Origin: Deltaproteobacteria bacterium
GTDB lineage: Bacteria; Desulfobacterota; Dissulfuribacteria; Dissulfuribacterales; UBA3076
Direction: 5' to 3'
Assembly (NCBI GenBank): GCA_030605675.1
Contig: JAUWHV010000113.1
Span: forward strand, 1 to 7,157
Length of the DNA: 7,157 bases
Shown here: positions 1 to 5,301 of the stretch, piece after piece
How positions within the stretch are numbered: position 1 is the first letter of the stretch
Layout: the number at the start of each line of letters is the position of its first letter
Translations under genes and position numbers: made by a program
The notes under the pieces: generated by a model
Told to the model about the DNA's origin: nothing
The model's database searches: none
Seen by the model: only the letters and a program-made list of their open reading frames with translations

Positions 1-4
1 AATC

Positions 5-50
5 AACGGTTCAGAATTTCCCTGAACCCTGAACCCCTGAACGGTTAACC
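5..50. repeat. CCCTGAA heptamer tract with inverted flanks
   Basis: Three copies of CCCTGAA lie at 20-26, 27-33 and 35-41, the last offset by one extra C. They are framed by near-inverted copies AACGGTTCAG (5-14) and CTGAACGGTT (37-46), and GGTTCAG (8-14) can pair with CTGAACC (22-28). The tract ends in the palindrome GGTTAACC (43-50). No coding frame explains it. It resembles the short heptanucleotide repeats seen between genes in some bacterial genomes; its function is unknown and the element may continue to the left of the window. Confidence 0.6.
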
Positions 51-150
51 ATTTATTTTACTCTTCGGACAGAACGAAGCGAGAGACAAATTTTGTTTTC
101 TCAATTTAGGTCATGGACAATTAACATATTAAGGTTACTTCATTTTTTAA

Positions 151-174
151 ATTCAAAATTCAAAATTCAAAATT
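151..174. repeat. ATTCAAA heptamer tandem repeat
   Basis: Three perfect tandem copies of ATTCAAA (151-157, 158-164, 165-171) are followed by a partial copy ATT. The array abuts the terminator hairpin at 175-203. Read on the minus strand it supplies TTTT blocks every seven bases just after that hairpin, so it may serve as an interrupted U-tract. Heptamer tandem repeats of this kind are known between genes in cyanobacteria and some other bacteria. Confidence 0.75.
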
Positions 175-203
175 GTGTCTGAACGGCTTTTTCGTTCAGA
201 CAC
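161..203 (-). terminator. Hairpin terminator of the lipid kinase gene
   Basis: GTGTCTGAACG (175-185) and CGTTCAGACAC (193-203) form a perfect 11-bp stem with a 7-nt loop. The stem shares its first base with the last base of the lipid kinase stop codon (203-205). On the minus strand the stem is followed by AATTTTGAATTTTG, a T-rich but interrupted tail. Stem quality is high; the weak tail keeps the terminator call below certainty. Confidence 0.65.
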
Positions 204-1252
204 TAATTACTTGTAGTAGCAGGGTCCGGCAGTATTGATGAAGTATCTCTTTTTAGAATAGGGCTCTTGGACCAGCGTCCGCCTACAGTTTCTTTTACAG
301 CAAAGTTGGCAGGAGGAACGAGTACAGGTAAGGCCCTTACATGTTGTACTTTTATGTTATCTTTTACCGTACATTCTCGTGCCCATTCACCATCAAGCTG
401 AACAGGAAGATTCTGTTTCCCGATTATTTTTACAGAACAGGCCTGACAAGTGGCTTTAGGACATGAAAGAAAAGTAATGCGACCTCTTAATAGCAGCCCG
501 AGATATGCCCTGACATTGGGAATGACATAGGCTTCTAGTTTCCCATCGCTCCAGCAAGACACGGATGAAAGAGACCCGCCACCTGCATAATGTTCGATAT
601 TAGAAAGGATCAAAGTATTATGGTTCCTTAGCCTGATTTGATTCATATTCCCCTTTTTATCAAAGAAACATACATCAATCTCGGTCGAACCAAGCTTGAG
701 CTTAATCGAAAGAATATGTTTCAGGCCAAGAGCAACATAAAGAAACTGATTCCATCTCTTACCAAGATTATGACAAAAACGTTTCATGCGTAATTTTGAA
801 ACAGACTCTACTATCCTTGCATCCAGGCCAAAACCCGCATATCCTATAAATCTGGAATCTTCTCCGCAGGACCAGAGGTCCATTGCTTCAACCTTTCCGG
901 CGCTAATCCCCGACCGGAAATGATCAAGGCCACCCTGATTCCATACTTTCCACCAGCCCAGGCTTCTGGCCAGATCGTTTCCTGTACCAAGCGGCAGGAT
1001 GGCAAGCGGTGGGGGCCTATCAAGGGTGCCAAGTATGCGTGCAACCGCTGATACAGTGCCGTCACCCCCTGCAACCACAATCAGGTCACGGCCTGAGGCC
1101 AAGGACAGTACCTGAGTCTCCAGATGTTCAGGATCAGTGAAGACAACATGCTTGCTGAGACCCCGGATATGCAGGCCACGCTCTAGTTCAGCGGCAATTT
1201 TTTTCCCCGCATGGGCCCCGGCTATGGGATTTATAAGAAAAAGACAATCCAT
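203..1252 (-). CDS. Diacylglycerol kinase-family lipid kinase (YegS/DgkB/LCB5 type)
   Basis: A 349-residue cytoplasmic or membrane-associated ATP-dependent kinase that probably phosphorylates a diacylglycerol, sphingoid or related lipid; the exact substrate cannot be read from the sequence. The N-terminal catalytic domain shows NPIAG (8-12), the nucleotide-binding GGDGT (62-66) and the LPLGTGNDLARSLG signature (86-99). The C-terminal beta-rich domain shows HYAGGG (221-226), SDGKLE (235-240) and the conserved LDGE (286-289). Bacterial relatives are usually near 300 residues; the excess is a Pro/Ser/Thr-rich tail after about residue 310. An unusual small Cys cluster, C264-x4-C-x2-C, lies in the C domain. 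AAGGA sits 4 nt before the ATG and supports this start. The gene diverges from the sigma-54 activator across 47 bp and ends in its own hairpin. Family assignment is secure. Confidence 0.93.
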   Translation of the reverse strand: MDCLFLINPIAGAHAGKKIAAELERGLHIRGLSKHVVFTDPEHLETQVLSLASGRDLIVVAGGDGTVSAVARILGTLDRPPPLAILPLGTGNDLARSLGWWKVWNQGGLDHFRSGISAGKVEAMDLWSCGEDSRFIGYAGFGLDARIVESVSKLRMKRFCHNLGKRWNQFLYVALGLKHILSIKLKLGSTEIDVCFFDKKGNMNQIRLRNHNTLILSNIEHYAGGGSLSSVSCWSDGKLEAYVIPNVRAYLGLLLRGRITFLSCPKATCQACSVKIIGKQNLPVQLDGEWARECTVKDNIKVQHVRALPVLVPPANFAVKETVGGRWSKSPILKRDTSSILPDPATTSN

Positions 1253-1299
1253 AATTCCTTGCTAGAATAAGCTGAAATAATTAGATTAGAAACAAAAAA
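1253..1299. promoter_or_regulatory. Divergent 47-bp promoter region
   Basis: This AT-rich gap must hold the 5' signals of both divergent genes. On the plus strand TTGCTA (1259-1264) and TAGATT (1282-1287) are 17 bp apart, each matching 4 of 6 sigma-70 consensus bases. They would start transcription only a few nucleotides before the activator ATG at 1300, giving a nearly leaderless mRNA; no Shine-Dalgarno motif precedes that ATG. On the minus strand TTGTTT (comp. 1297-1292) could be a -35 for the lipid kinase, without a well-spaced -10. These assignments are weak. Confidence 0.3.
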
Positions 1300-2652
1300 A
1301 TGCCTATGGAACCTAATAATTTTCGCATTCTGGTAGTAGACGACGAAATACCCTTGACAGCTCTCCTGGGCCGAATCCTTACTCAGGTGGGCTATCAAGT
1401 AAAATCCGCCAACAGTGGCATCAAAGCCCTTGGCACAATTGGCGACTTTTCTCCCAACCTTGTAATCACAGACCTCAAAATGCCTGATATCAGCGGCCTC
1501 GACCTCTTAAAAGAGGTGCGATCAGAAAGGCCGGAAATCGATTTTATAATACTTACAGCTTATGCGACTGTGGAAAATGCTGTGGAGGCTATGAAGGAAG
1601 GGGCCTTGGACTATCTCATAAAGCCCCTCAAAGATCCGGATGAATTGCGGATGGCAGTAGCAAGAGTGGTGGAGCGCCAGACCCTCATGGCGGTAGATAC
1701 TCTATGGAGAAATCAACTTGCCGAAGGCCTCCCGCCTACCGATGTCATTTTTGCCGGTATGGAGGAGGTGTGGAGCGAAATACAACATGTGGCCAAGACA
1801 GATGCCACAGTATTACTTCAGGGAGAAAGCGGTACTGGAAAGAGCCTTGTAGCCAAAGCTATTCATCATTTGAGCGGGCGAAAAGGTCCGTTTGTAGAGC
1901 TTAATTGCGCTGCAATACCTGAAACGCTTATTGAGTCTGAACTCTTCGGACACGAAAAAGGGGCGTTTACCGGAGCGATCAAGGCCAAGAGGGGAAAATT
2001 TGAACTTGCCCAGAATGGGACCATATTCCTGGACGAGATAGGGGAAATGCCATTGTCTGCTCAAGCAAAATTCCTGCGCATACTCCAGGAAAGGACATTT
2101 GAAAGGGTGGGAGGCACTACCACCCTCAATACCAGCGCGAGAATAATTGCCGCCACCAACCAGGATTTGGTAGCAGGGATACGTGAAAAACGCTTTAGAG
2201 AAGACCTTTACTATCGTCTGAATGTTTTTCCAATCACCCTTCCTCCTTTGAGAAAACGTCCTGAGGCAATACAGGTGCTGACCAACTACCTTGTCCGGTC
2301 AATATCTGCGCGGGTGGGGAAAAAAGTCTCGGAAATATCAGATGACACCTTAAAGCAGATAAAATCCTACGAATGGCCCGGCAATGTGCGGGAACTACAT
2401 AATGTCATTGAACGAGCCATTATTTTAAGCCGGGACTCCAGGCTGACACTGCCTCCGTTAACAACCTTACTTATCGAGGGCACTTCCGAATCAGCCACTA
2501 AACGGCTTCGCAGTATACGAGATCTGGAAAAAGAAGCCATTGAGGCAACCATCAGGGAAACAGATGGACATAGACGTAAGGCGGCGAAAATATTAGGTAT
2601 TTCAATTAGAACACTTCAGTACAAGCTAAAGGAATATGGTTTTCTAAAATAG
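1300..2652 (+). CDS. NtrC-family sigma-54-dependent response regulator
   Basis: A 450-residue cytoplasmic transcription activator (bacterial enhancer-binding protein) that remodels RNA polymerase-sigma-54 after phosphorylation by a histidine kinase. The receiver domain (about 8-125) has the acidic pair D14/D15, phospho-acceptor D58, T86 and K108. The AAA+ domain (about 150-385) has Walker A GESGTGKS (175-182), a fully intact sigma-54-contacting GAFTGA loop (221-226), Walker B IFLDEIGEM (242-250), sensor I AATNQDL (284-290), arginine-finger region R300-R306 and sensor II WPGNVREL (359-366). A Fis-type HTH covers about 412-446. No residue needed for activity seems missing. No cognate kinase gene is in the window, so it is orphan here. 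ATG 1300 has no clear Shine-Dalgarno motif; ATG 1306 is an alternative. A perfect sigma-54 promoter begins two bases after the stop codon and is its most obvious candidate target. Confidence 0.96.
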   Translation: MPMEPNNFRILVVDDEIPLTALLGRILTQVGYQVKSANSGIKALGTIGDFSPNLVITDLKMPDISGLDLLKEVRSERPEIDFIILTAYATVENAVEAMKEGALDYLIKPLKDPDELRMAVARVVERQTLMAVDTLWRNQLAEGLPPTDVIFAGMEEVWSEIQHVAKTDATVLLQGESGTGKSLVAKAIHHLSGRKGPFVELNCAAIPETLIESELFGHEKGAFTGAIKAKRGKFELAQNGTIFLDEIGEMPLSAQAKFLRILQERTFERVGGTTTLNTSARIIAATNQDLVAGIREKRFREDLYYRLNVFPITLPPLRKRPEAIQVLTNYLVRSISARVGKKVSEISDDTLKQIKSYEWPGNVRELHNVIERAIILSRDSRLTLPPLTTLLIEGTSESATKRLRSIRDLEKEAIEATIRETDGHRRKAAKILGISIRTLQYKLKEYGFLK

Positions 2653-2653
2653 A

Positions 2654-2669
2654 TGGCACGATGTTTGCT
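2654..2669 (+). promoter_or_regulatory. Sigma-54 (-24/-12) promoter
   Basis: TGGCACG (2654-2660), ATGT (2661-2664) and TTGCT (2665-2669) match the sigma-54 consensus TGGCACG-N4-TTGCW at every defined position. The GG and GC dinucleotides (2655-2656 and 2667-2668) are exactly 10 bp apart, as sigma-54 requires. Placing C2668 at -12 predicts transcription from about A2680. The site lies outside coding sequence, directly after the stop codon of a sigma-54 activator gene and in the same orientation. The activator's enhancer would be expected within the 3' end of that gene; I could not identify it. Confidence 0.88.
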
Positions 2670-2679
2670 TATAATACAT

Positions 2680-2759
2680 ATAAACAGACACAATTGTTCT
2701 TCCCAACCCTCCTCTCCCCGAAGGCCTTCTTGGAATTTTTCAAGGAGGCCTTCTTCTTT
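2680..2759 (+). ncRNA. Candidate sigma-54-dependent small RNA, about 80 nt
   Basis: The start is set by the sigma-54 promoter at 2654-2669 and the end by the terminator hairpin at 2720-2759, giving an RNA of about 80 nt. No ORF with a ribosome-binding site fits between them. The 5' half is predicted unstructured and contains UCUUCCCAACCCUCCUCUCC (2698-2717), a C-rich pyrimidine stretch with CCUCC, able to pair with AGGAGG-type Shine-Dalgarno sequences; the 3' half is the terminator stem. A sigma-54 activator gene followed or flanked by a sigma-54-driven regulatory RNA is the established layout of CbrB/CrcZ in Pseudomonas and LuxO/Qrr in Vibrio. I recognise no sequence similarity to those RNAs. 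Promoter and terminator are seen directly; the RNA itself and its role are inferred. The alternative is that the hairpin only ends the activator mRNA and the promoter drives a longer transcript toward 3173. Confidence 0.7.
2720..2759 (+). terminator. Rho-independent terminator
   Basis: GAAGGCCTTCTTG (2720-2732) pairs with CAAGGAGGCCTTC (2741-2753): 13 bp with one G-U wobble and an 8-nt loop. TTCTTT follows at 2754-2759. The tail is interrupted by one C but mostly T. The opposite strand has no T-run after the stem, so the terminator acts rightward. It can end both the activator mRNA (stop at 2652) and the predicted small RNA. Confidence 0.85.
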
Positions 2760-3038
2760 ATGTTGTCACAATGTCCGTCACATCCTTCCCCGGAGACTTC
2801 TAAGAGGTGCTCCAAGCCACAGCCTACTACACAAGTTCCGGGCTTCCGGGATTTAAATAAAAAAAAAGATTATTCCCGAGAGACTCTCGAATTAGAAATT
2901 CCCTTAGTATCCTAACCAAAAAATAGTGCAAAAATTGCATTCACCAAGTGCAAAAATTGCGTGAACCTGCAAAAATTGCATGTTGTGTTTATTGCGATCC
3001 GGATTAAAATCTTTCAAAATGATAAAAAATTTGATATT
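2760..3038. other. Non-coding stretch, mostly without identified features
   Basis: Part of a 520-bp gap between the activator and the exported-protein gene. Up to about 2850 the composition is balanced, with small direct repeats GTCAC (2764-2768, 2776-2780) and TTCCGGG (near 2836 and 2844). From 2860 on it is strongly AT-rich, with a run of nine A near 2860, a small CGAGAG-A-CTCTCG palindrome (2877-2889) and the triple repeat at 2927-2981. Short open frames here lack ribosome-binding sites and run through the terminator. I see no recognisable RNA gene. Confidence 0.5.
2927..2981. repeat. Three TGCAAAAATTGC boxes, operator-like
   Basis: Identical 12-mers TGCAAAAATTGC occur at 2927-2938, 2949-2960 and 2968-2979, start-to-start 22 and 19 bp, about two helical turns each. 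The first and third continue with A, forming the 13-bp palindrome TGCAA-AAA-TTGCA. Between boxes lie TTCAC (2940-2944) and GTGAA (2961-2965), also inverted. The group sits about 60-110 bp upstream of the predicted -35 at 3039 and about 250 bp downstream of the sigma-54 promoter. An operator array for a dimeric regulator is the natural reading; which protein binds is unknown. Confidence 0.7.
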
Positions 3039-3067
3039 TTCAGTAAATTGATTTAATAACGTATAAT
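3039..3067 (+). promoter_or_regulatory. Probable sigma-70 promoter for the exported protein and cyclo-ligase
   Basis: A perfect -10 TATAAT (3062-3067) is preceded with a 17-bp spacer by a weak -35 TTCAGT (3039-3044, 3 of 6 matches). The better-looking TTGATA (3031-3036) and TTGATT (3048-3053) are at unusable spacings (25 and 8 bp). A start near 3074 would give a leader of about 100 nt before the ATG at 3173. The weak -35 would suit dependence on an activator, perhaps one bound at the three boxes upstream. Confidence 0.5.
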
Positions 3068-3096
3068 TGTCCAAAAGGTACGCAATCTGCATATAT

Positions 3097-3166
3097 TATT
3101 CTTGAGCATTTTCAGGAGACAAGAATATTGCAAGCATTTCCCCAAAGTCGATCAGAGACACAGTAA
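3097..3166 (+). promoter_or_regulatory. Leader hairpin and possible 12-codon leader ORF
   Basis: TATTCTTG (3097-3104) and CAAGAATA (3120-3127) form a perfect 8-bp stem whose 15-nt loop shows AGGAGA (3114-3119). That motif is 53 nt from the annotated ATG, too far to serve it, but 8 nt from a TTG (3128). This TTG opens a 12-codon frame that stops at TAA (3164-3166), six bases before the ATG at 3173 and in the same frame. It may be a translationally coupled leader peptide or a loop-exposed GGA protein-binding site. Both are speculative. Confidence 0.25.
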
Positions 3167-3172
3167 GTAGCC

Positions 3173-3640
3173 ATGAGTGTCCATAAGGTAATTGATCCAA
3201 AAGCTGCTTATTATTCCTTTTTTTTATTATTTACCATTTTATTATTGACCAATACCAACTCTGCTCATGCCGGAAGTATTGGTTATGACGAAAATACAGA
3301 GATAGTAATCAGGGGAACTATCAAACAGTGTGCGGCAAGGCCCTATATGAAACTCCAGTGCTTCACTCTTCGGGCCGGATCCCGGATTTTCAGGGTCATT
3401 GTTGCTCCGCGATGGTTTGTCAGGCGAATTGAACTTAAGCTCAATGATGGAGAAGACGTGGAAGTGGTGGGATCAAAATTCTTCGGCAGAGATGGATGCC
3501 TTTGTCTATCAGCAAGATCTATAAGATTTCTCTCCTCAGGCAAAAACGTTGTGCTGAGAGACAGGAGCTGCAAGCCTGTCTGGCAAAATTCCTGTGTGCG
3601 AGAATCCTCCTGTATTCGTATTTTTTATCAATCCCCGTAA
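3173..3640 (+). CDS. Small exported Cys-rich protein, OB-fold-like
   Basis: A 155-residue protein of unknown function. Residues 1-33 are a signal peptide: a hydrophobic core (about 14-25) and a good AHA cleavage site (31-33), so the mature protein of about 122 residues should be periplasmic. The mature part begins with a beta-like segment (IVIRGTI, 44-50), followed by APRWFV (78-83), GEDVEVVGS (93-101) and LRDRSCKPVW (128-137). This pattern resembles small periplasmic OB-fold-like proteins that have a GxxVEVxGS strand and an LRDxxGxPxW ending. I judge this by eye and know no assigned function. Seven cysteines (53, 63, 109, 111, 133, 141, 147) suggest disulfides or metal/heme contacts, though no CxxCH is present. 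No Shine-Dalgarno motif precedes the ATG. The cyclo-ligase gene follows after 21 bp, so co-transcription is likely. Confidence 0.8.
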   Translation: MSVHKVIDPKAAYYSFFLLFTILLLTNTNSAHAGSIGYDENTEIVIRGTIKQCAARPYMKLQCFTLRAGSRIFRVIVAPRWFVRRIELKLNDGEDVEVVGSKFFGRDGCLCLSARSIRFLSSGKNVVLRDRSCKPVWQNSCVRESSCIRIFYQSP

Positions 3641-3661
3641 TCAATCTCATTTTTTAAATAC

Positions 3662-4258
3662 ATGTCCTTACCTGATTCCTTTTCTTGTCGAAGCCAAATC
3701 CTGTCCAAACGGGATCGTCTTTCCTTCTCTACCATGAGCTATTTGAGCAAAAAAATTACTGACAGCTTCAGAAAACTTGAAGAATACAAGAGCAGCAGGA
3801 TGCCTTTTATCTATGTTTCTTTCAGGAGCGAAGTAGATACACATCAACTCATCAGAGAGAGGCTCAATAGCGGACTTGAAGTGGCTGTCCCTAAGACAGA
3901 TGTCACAAACAGGCGGCTCGAAACTTATCTCTTGAAGGATTGGAAAAAAGGCCTCAGGCCCGGAGCCTACGGAATACTGGAGCCGGATGTAAAGGCGGCT
4001 TCATTAATACTACCATCCCAAATAGACATGGTAGTGGTTCCCGGCAGTGTATTTGACCGCCAATGCGGCCGATATGGATACGGAGGAGGATACTTCGACC
4101 GTTTTTTATCTATAGAGGCCCCACAAGCCCTTCGCATAGGACTTGCCTTCAGCCTTCAGGTCCTTCCGGAAATTCCCCTGAAAACCCATGACCAGAGAAT
4201 GGACATTATCGTAACAGAAAATGAAATACTGCGGTGCAATCGCCTAGCAAATCCCTAA
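3662..4258 (+). CDS. ygfA: 5-formyltetrahydrofolate cyclo-ligase
   Basis: A 198-residue cytoplasmic enzyme of one-carbon metabolism that converts 5-formyl-THF to 5,10-methenyl-THF using ATP (MTHFS/YgfA/Fau family). The family hallmarks are in order: an N-terminal basic helix region rich in Lys/Arg (10-32), the RPGAYGILEP segment (99-108), VVVPGSVFD (124-132), the phosphate/ATP-binding GRYGYGGGYFDRFL (136-149) and THDQRMDIIVTE (175-186). Length is slightly above the 180-190 usual for bacterial members; the first residues are less conserved. The ATG at 3662 has an AT-rich leader and no Shine-Dalgarno motif; M25 (3734) is too far inside the conserved N-terminal region to be the start. It probably shares the transcript of the exported-protein gene upstream. 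It converges with the channel gene (10-bp gap) without an obvious terminator. Confidence 0.95.
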   Translation: MSLPDSFSCRSQILSKRDRLSFSTMSYLSKKITDSFRKLEEYKSSRMPFIYVSFRSEVDTHQLIRERLNSGLEVAVPKTDVTNRRLETYLLKDWKKGLRPGAYGILEPDVKAASLILPSQIDMVVVPGSVFDRQCGRYGYGGGYFDRFLSIEAPQALRIGLAFSLQVLPEIPLKTHDQRMDIIVTENEILRCNRLANP

Positions 4259-4268
4259 AAGCAAACCA

Positions 4269-5279
4269 TCAGGAATCAAGCGTGCCCCTGCCTAGTTCCC
4301 TCAAGGCGTTCAGTCCTTCTCTGCTTCCCAAAGCAACAACTATATCACCACCCCTGATAATATAGTCAGGGGGCAGGGTTAATGTCATCTCGCCTGAAGA
4401 TTGCTGGACCGCCAGCACTGTAACACCTAACTTCTGGCGCAGAGCAGCGTCCATAAGGCTCACACGATCCAGTGAGGATTTGGAATCTATCTCCACCTGC
4501 TCGATACTGAGATCAAAGGCGGACGAATGGACTGCCAGGTCCAAAAACTCCGTCACAGTGGGTTGAAGCACTGCAAGGGCCATACGCCTTGCCCCTATCT
4601 CATATGGAGAGATGACTCGATTTGCACCTGCCTGGATCATCTTGTTTTCCGCATGGGCGTCATCTGCTCTGGCCACGATCGACAGCCCGGGATTCAGCGA
4701 TCTGGCCGTGAGAGTGATGTACACGTTATCCGAGTCAGTACTTAATACGCAGATAATTCCTTTTGCCCGCTCAACACCTGCCTGAATCAGGATCTCGTCA
4801 TGGGTCGCATTGCCATTTACATACAAAAGATCATTTATCTCGATCTCCTGTATAATAGAGGGATCGCTTTCTATTACCACTAATGGATACTGTCGCTCTT
4901 TAAGTACCCTGCATATTGACATTCCAATTCTTCCATAACCACAGATAATAAAGTGTTGTTTCAGTTTGGAAATGGTCTTTTGCATTTTCCTTTTTCCCAG
5001 GAGTCCCTTAAGATGTCCCTCAAAAATTGCTTCTGCCACTACCCCAAGGGCATAGAAAAAAAAACCTACACCCAAGGTGATCAACAAGACGGTAAATATG
5101 CGCCCTGCCGGACTTAAGGGGTGGACCTCATCATACCCCACAGTAGTCAGTGATATGGTTGTCATGTAAACGGCATCAAGGACATCCCATCCCTCGATGA
5201 TCACATAACCAGTGACGCCAAGTATCCAGAGGCCAAAGAGAAGTACAGCTACTGTTAGTAGCCTGCGTTTACCATACAT
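4269..5279 (-). CDS. Two-TM potassium channel with RCK (TrkA-N/TrkA-C) domains
   Basis: A 336-residue inner-membrane ion channel of the MthK/Kch-like two-TM RCK class. TM1 is about residues 7-28, a pore helix and filter 32-50, and TM2 about 61-87. A cytoplasmic RCK domain follows, with a Rossmann GYGRIG (114-119) and the acidic E137 at the end of the second strand, expected to bind NAD(H) or another nucleotide. A TrkA-C ligand domain covers about 255-325. The filter reads TTVGYDE (45-51), with Asp where canonical channels have the second Gly of TVGYG; the downstream VHPLS fits this channel group. AAGGAAGG directly before the ATG supports the start. Upstream on the same strand is pgi; a palindromic element (5302-5455) now separates them. 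Function in K+ uptake or efflux is inferred from the family. Confidence 0.93.
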   Translation of the reverse strand: MYGKRRLLTVAVLLFGLWILGVTGYVIIEGWDVLDAVYMTTISLTTVGYDEVHPLSPAGRIFTVLLITLGVGFFFYALGVVAEAIFEGHLKGLLGKRKMQKTISKLKQHFIICGYGRIGMSICRVLKERQYPLVVIESDPSIIQEIEINDLLYVNGNATHDEILIQAGVERAKGIICVLSTDSDNVYITLTARSLNPGLSIVARADDAHAENKMIQAGANRVISPYEIGARRMALAVLQPTVTEFLDLAVHSSAFDLSIEQVEIDSKSSLDRVSLMDAALRQKLGVTVLAVQQSSGEMTLTLPPDYIIRGGDIVVALGSREGLNALRELGRGTLDS

Positions 5280-5285
5280 CCTTCC

Positions 5286-5296
5286 TTACTTTATAC
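5286..5296. repeat. 11-bp direct repeat, left copy (possible target-site duplication)
   Basis: TTACTTTATAC here is identical to 5457-5467 on the other side of the palindromic element. On the minus strand it reads GTATAAAGTAA, followed by GGAAGG and the channel ATG. It is separated from the element's 13-bp inverted repeat by 5 bp (5297-5301), so it is near but not flush with the boundary. Confidence 0.6.
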
Positions 5297-5301
5297 CCAG
5301 G

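Noticed and set aside
61..83. CTTCG/CGAAG hairpin (63-67/75-79) as a terminator
   Set aside because: Only five base pairs, and no gene in the window ends beside it. It may matter to something left of the window, which cannot be judged.
844..1080. Leftward ORF inside the lipid kinase gene, and similar frames inside the activator, channel and pgi genes
   Set aside because: They lie wholly inside strongly supported genes in other frames and lack domain features or ribosome-binding sites.
2760..2880. 6S RNA upstream of the folate cyclo-ligase gene
   Set aside because: In some bacteria ssrS lies beside ygfA, so I looked for the long closing stem and central bubble. No long-range pairing or conserved 6S arms were found, and the exported-protein gene lies between.
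2653..2915. Overlapping short rightward ORFs (67 and 84 codons) right after the activator
   Set aside because: Their ATGs lie inside the sigma-54 promoter, upstream of the predicted transcription start, with no ribosome-binding site. The frames read straight through the terminator hairpin and the peptides are low-complexity Ser/Pro/Phe-rich.
2940..2975. Minus-strand sigma-54 promoter within the TGCA boxes
   Set aside because: TTCACG-N5-TTTGCA looks superficially similar, but the invariant GG of the -24 element is missing.
2927..2981. CRISPR-like repeats
   Set aside because: The repeat unit is 12 bp and the gaps are only 7-10 bp, far below CRISPR repeat and spacer sizes, and there are no cas genes.
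2904..3092. Leftward 62-codon ORF across the AT-rich gap
   Set aside because: It overlaps the triple repeat and the probable promoter, has no ribosome-binding site and has no recognisable protein features.
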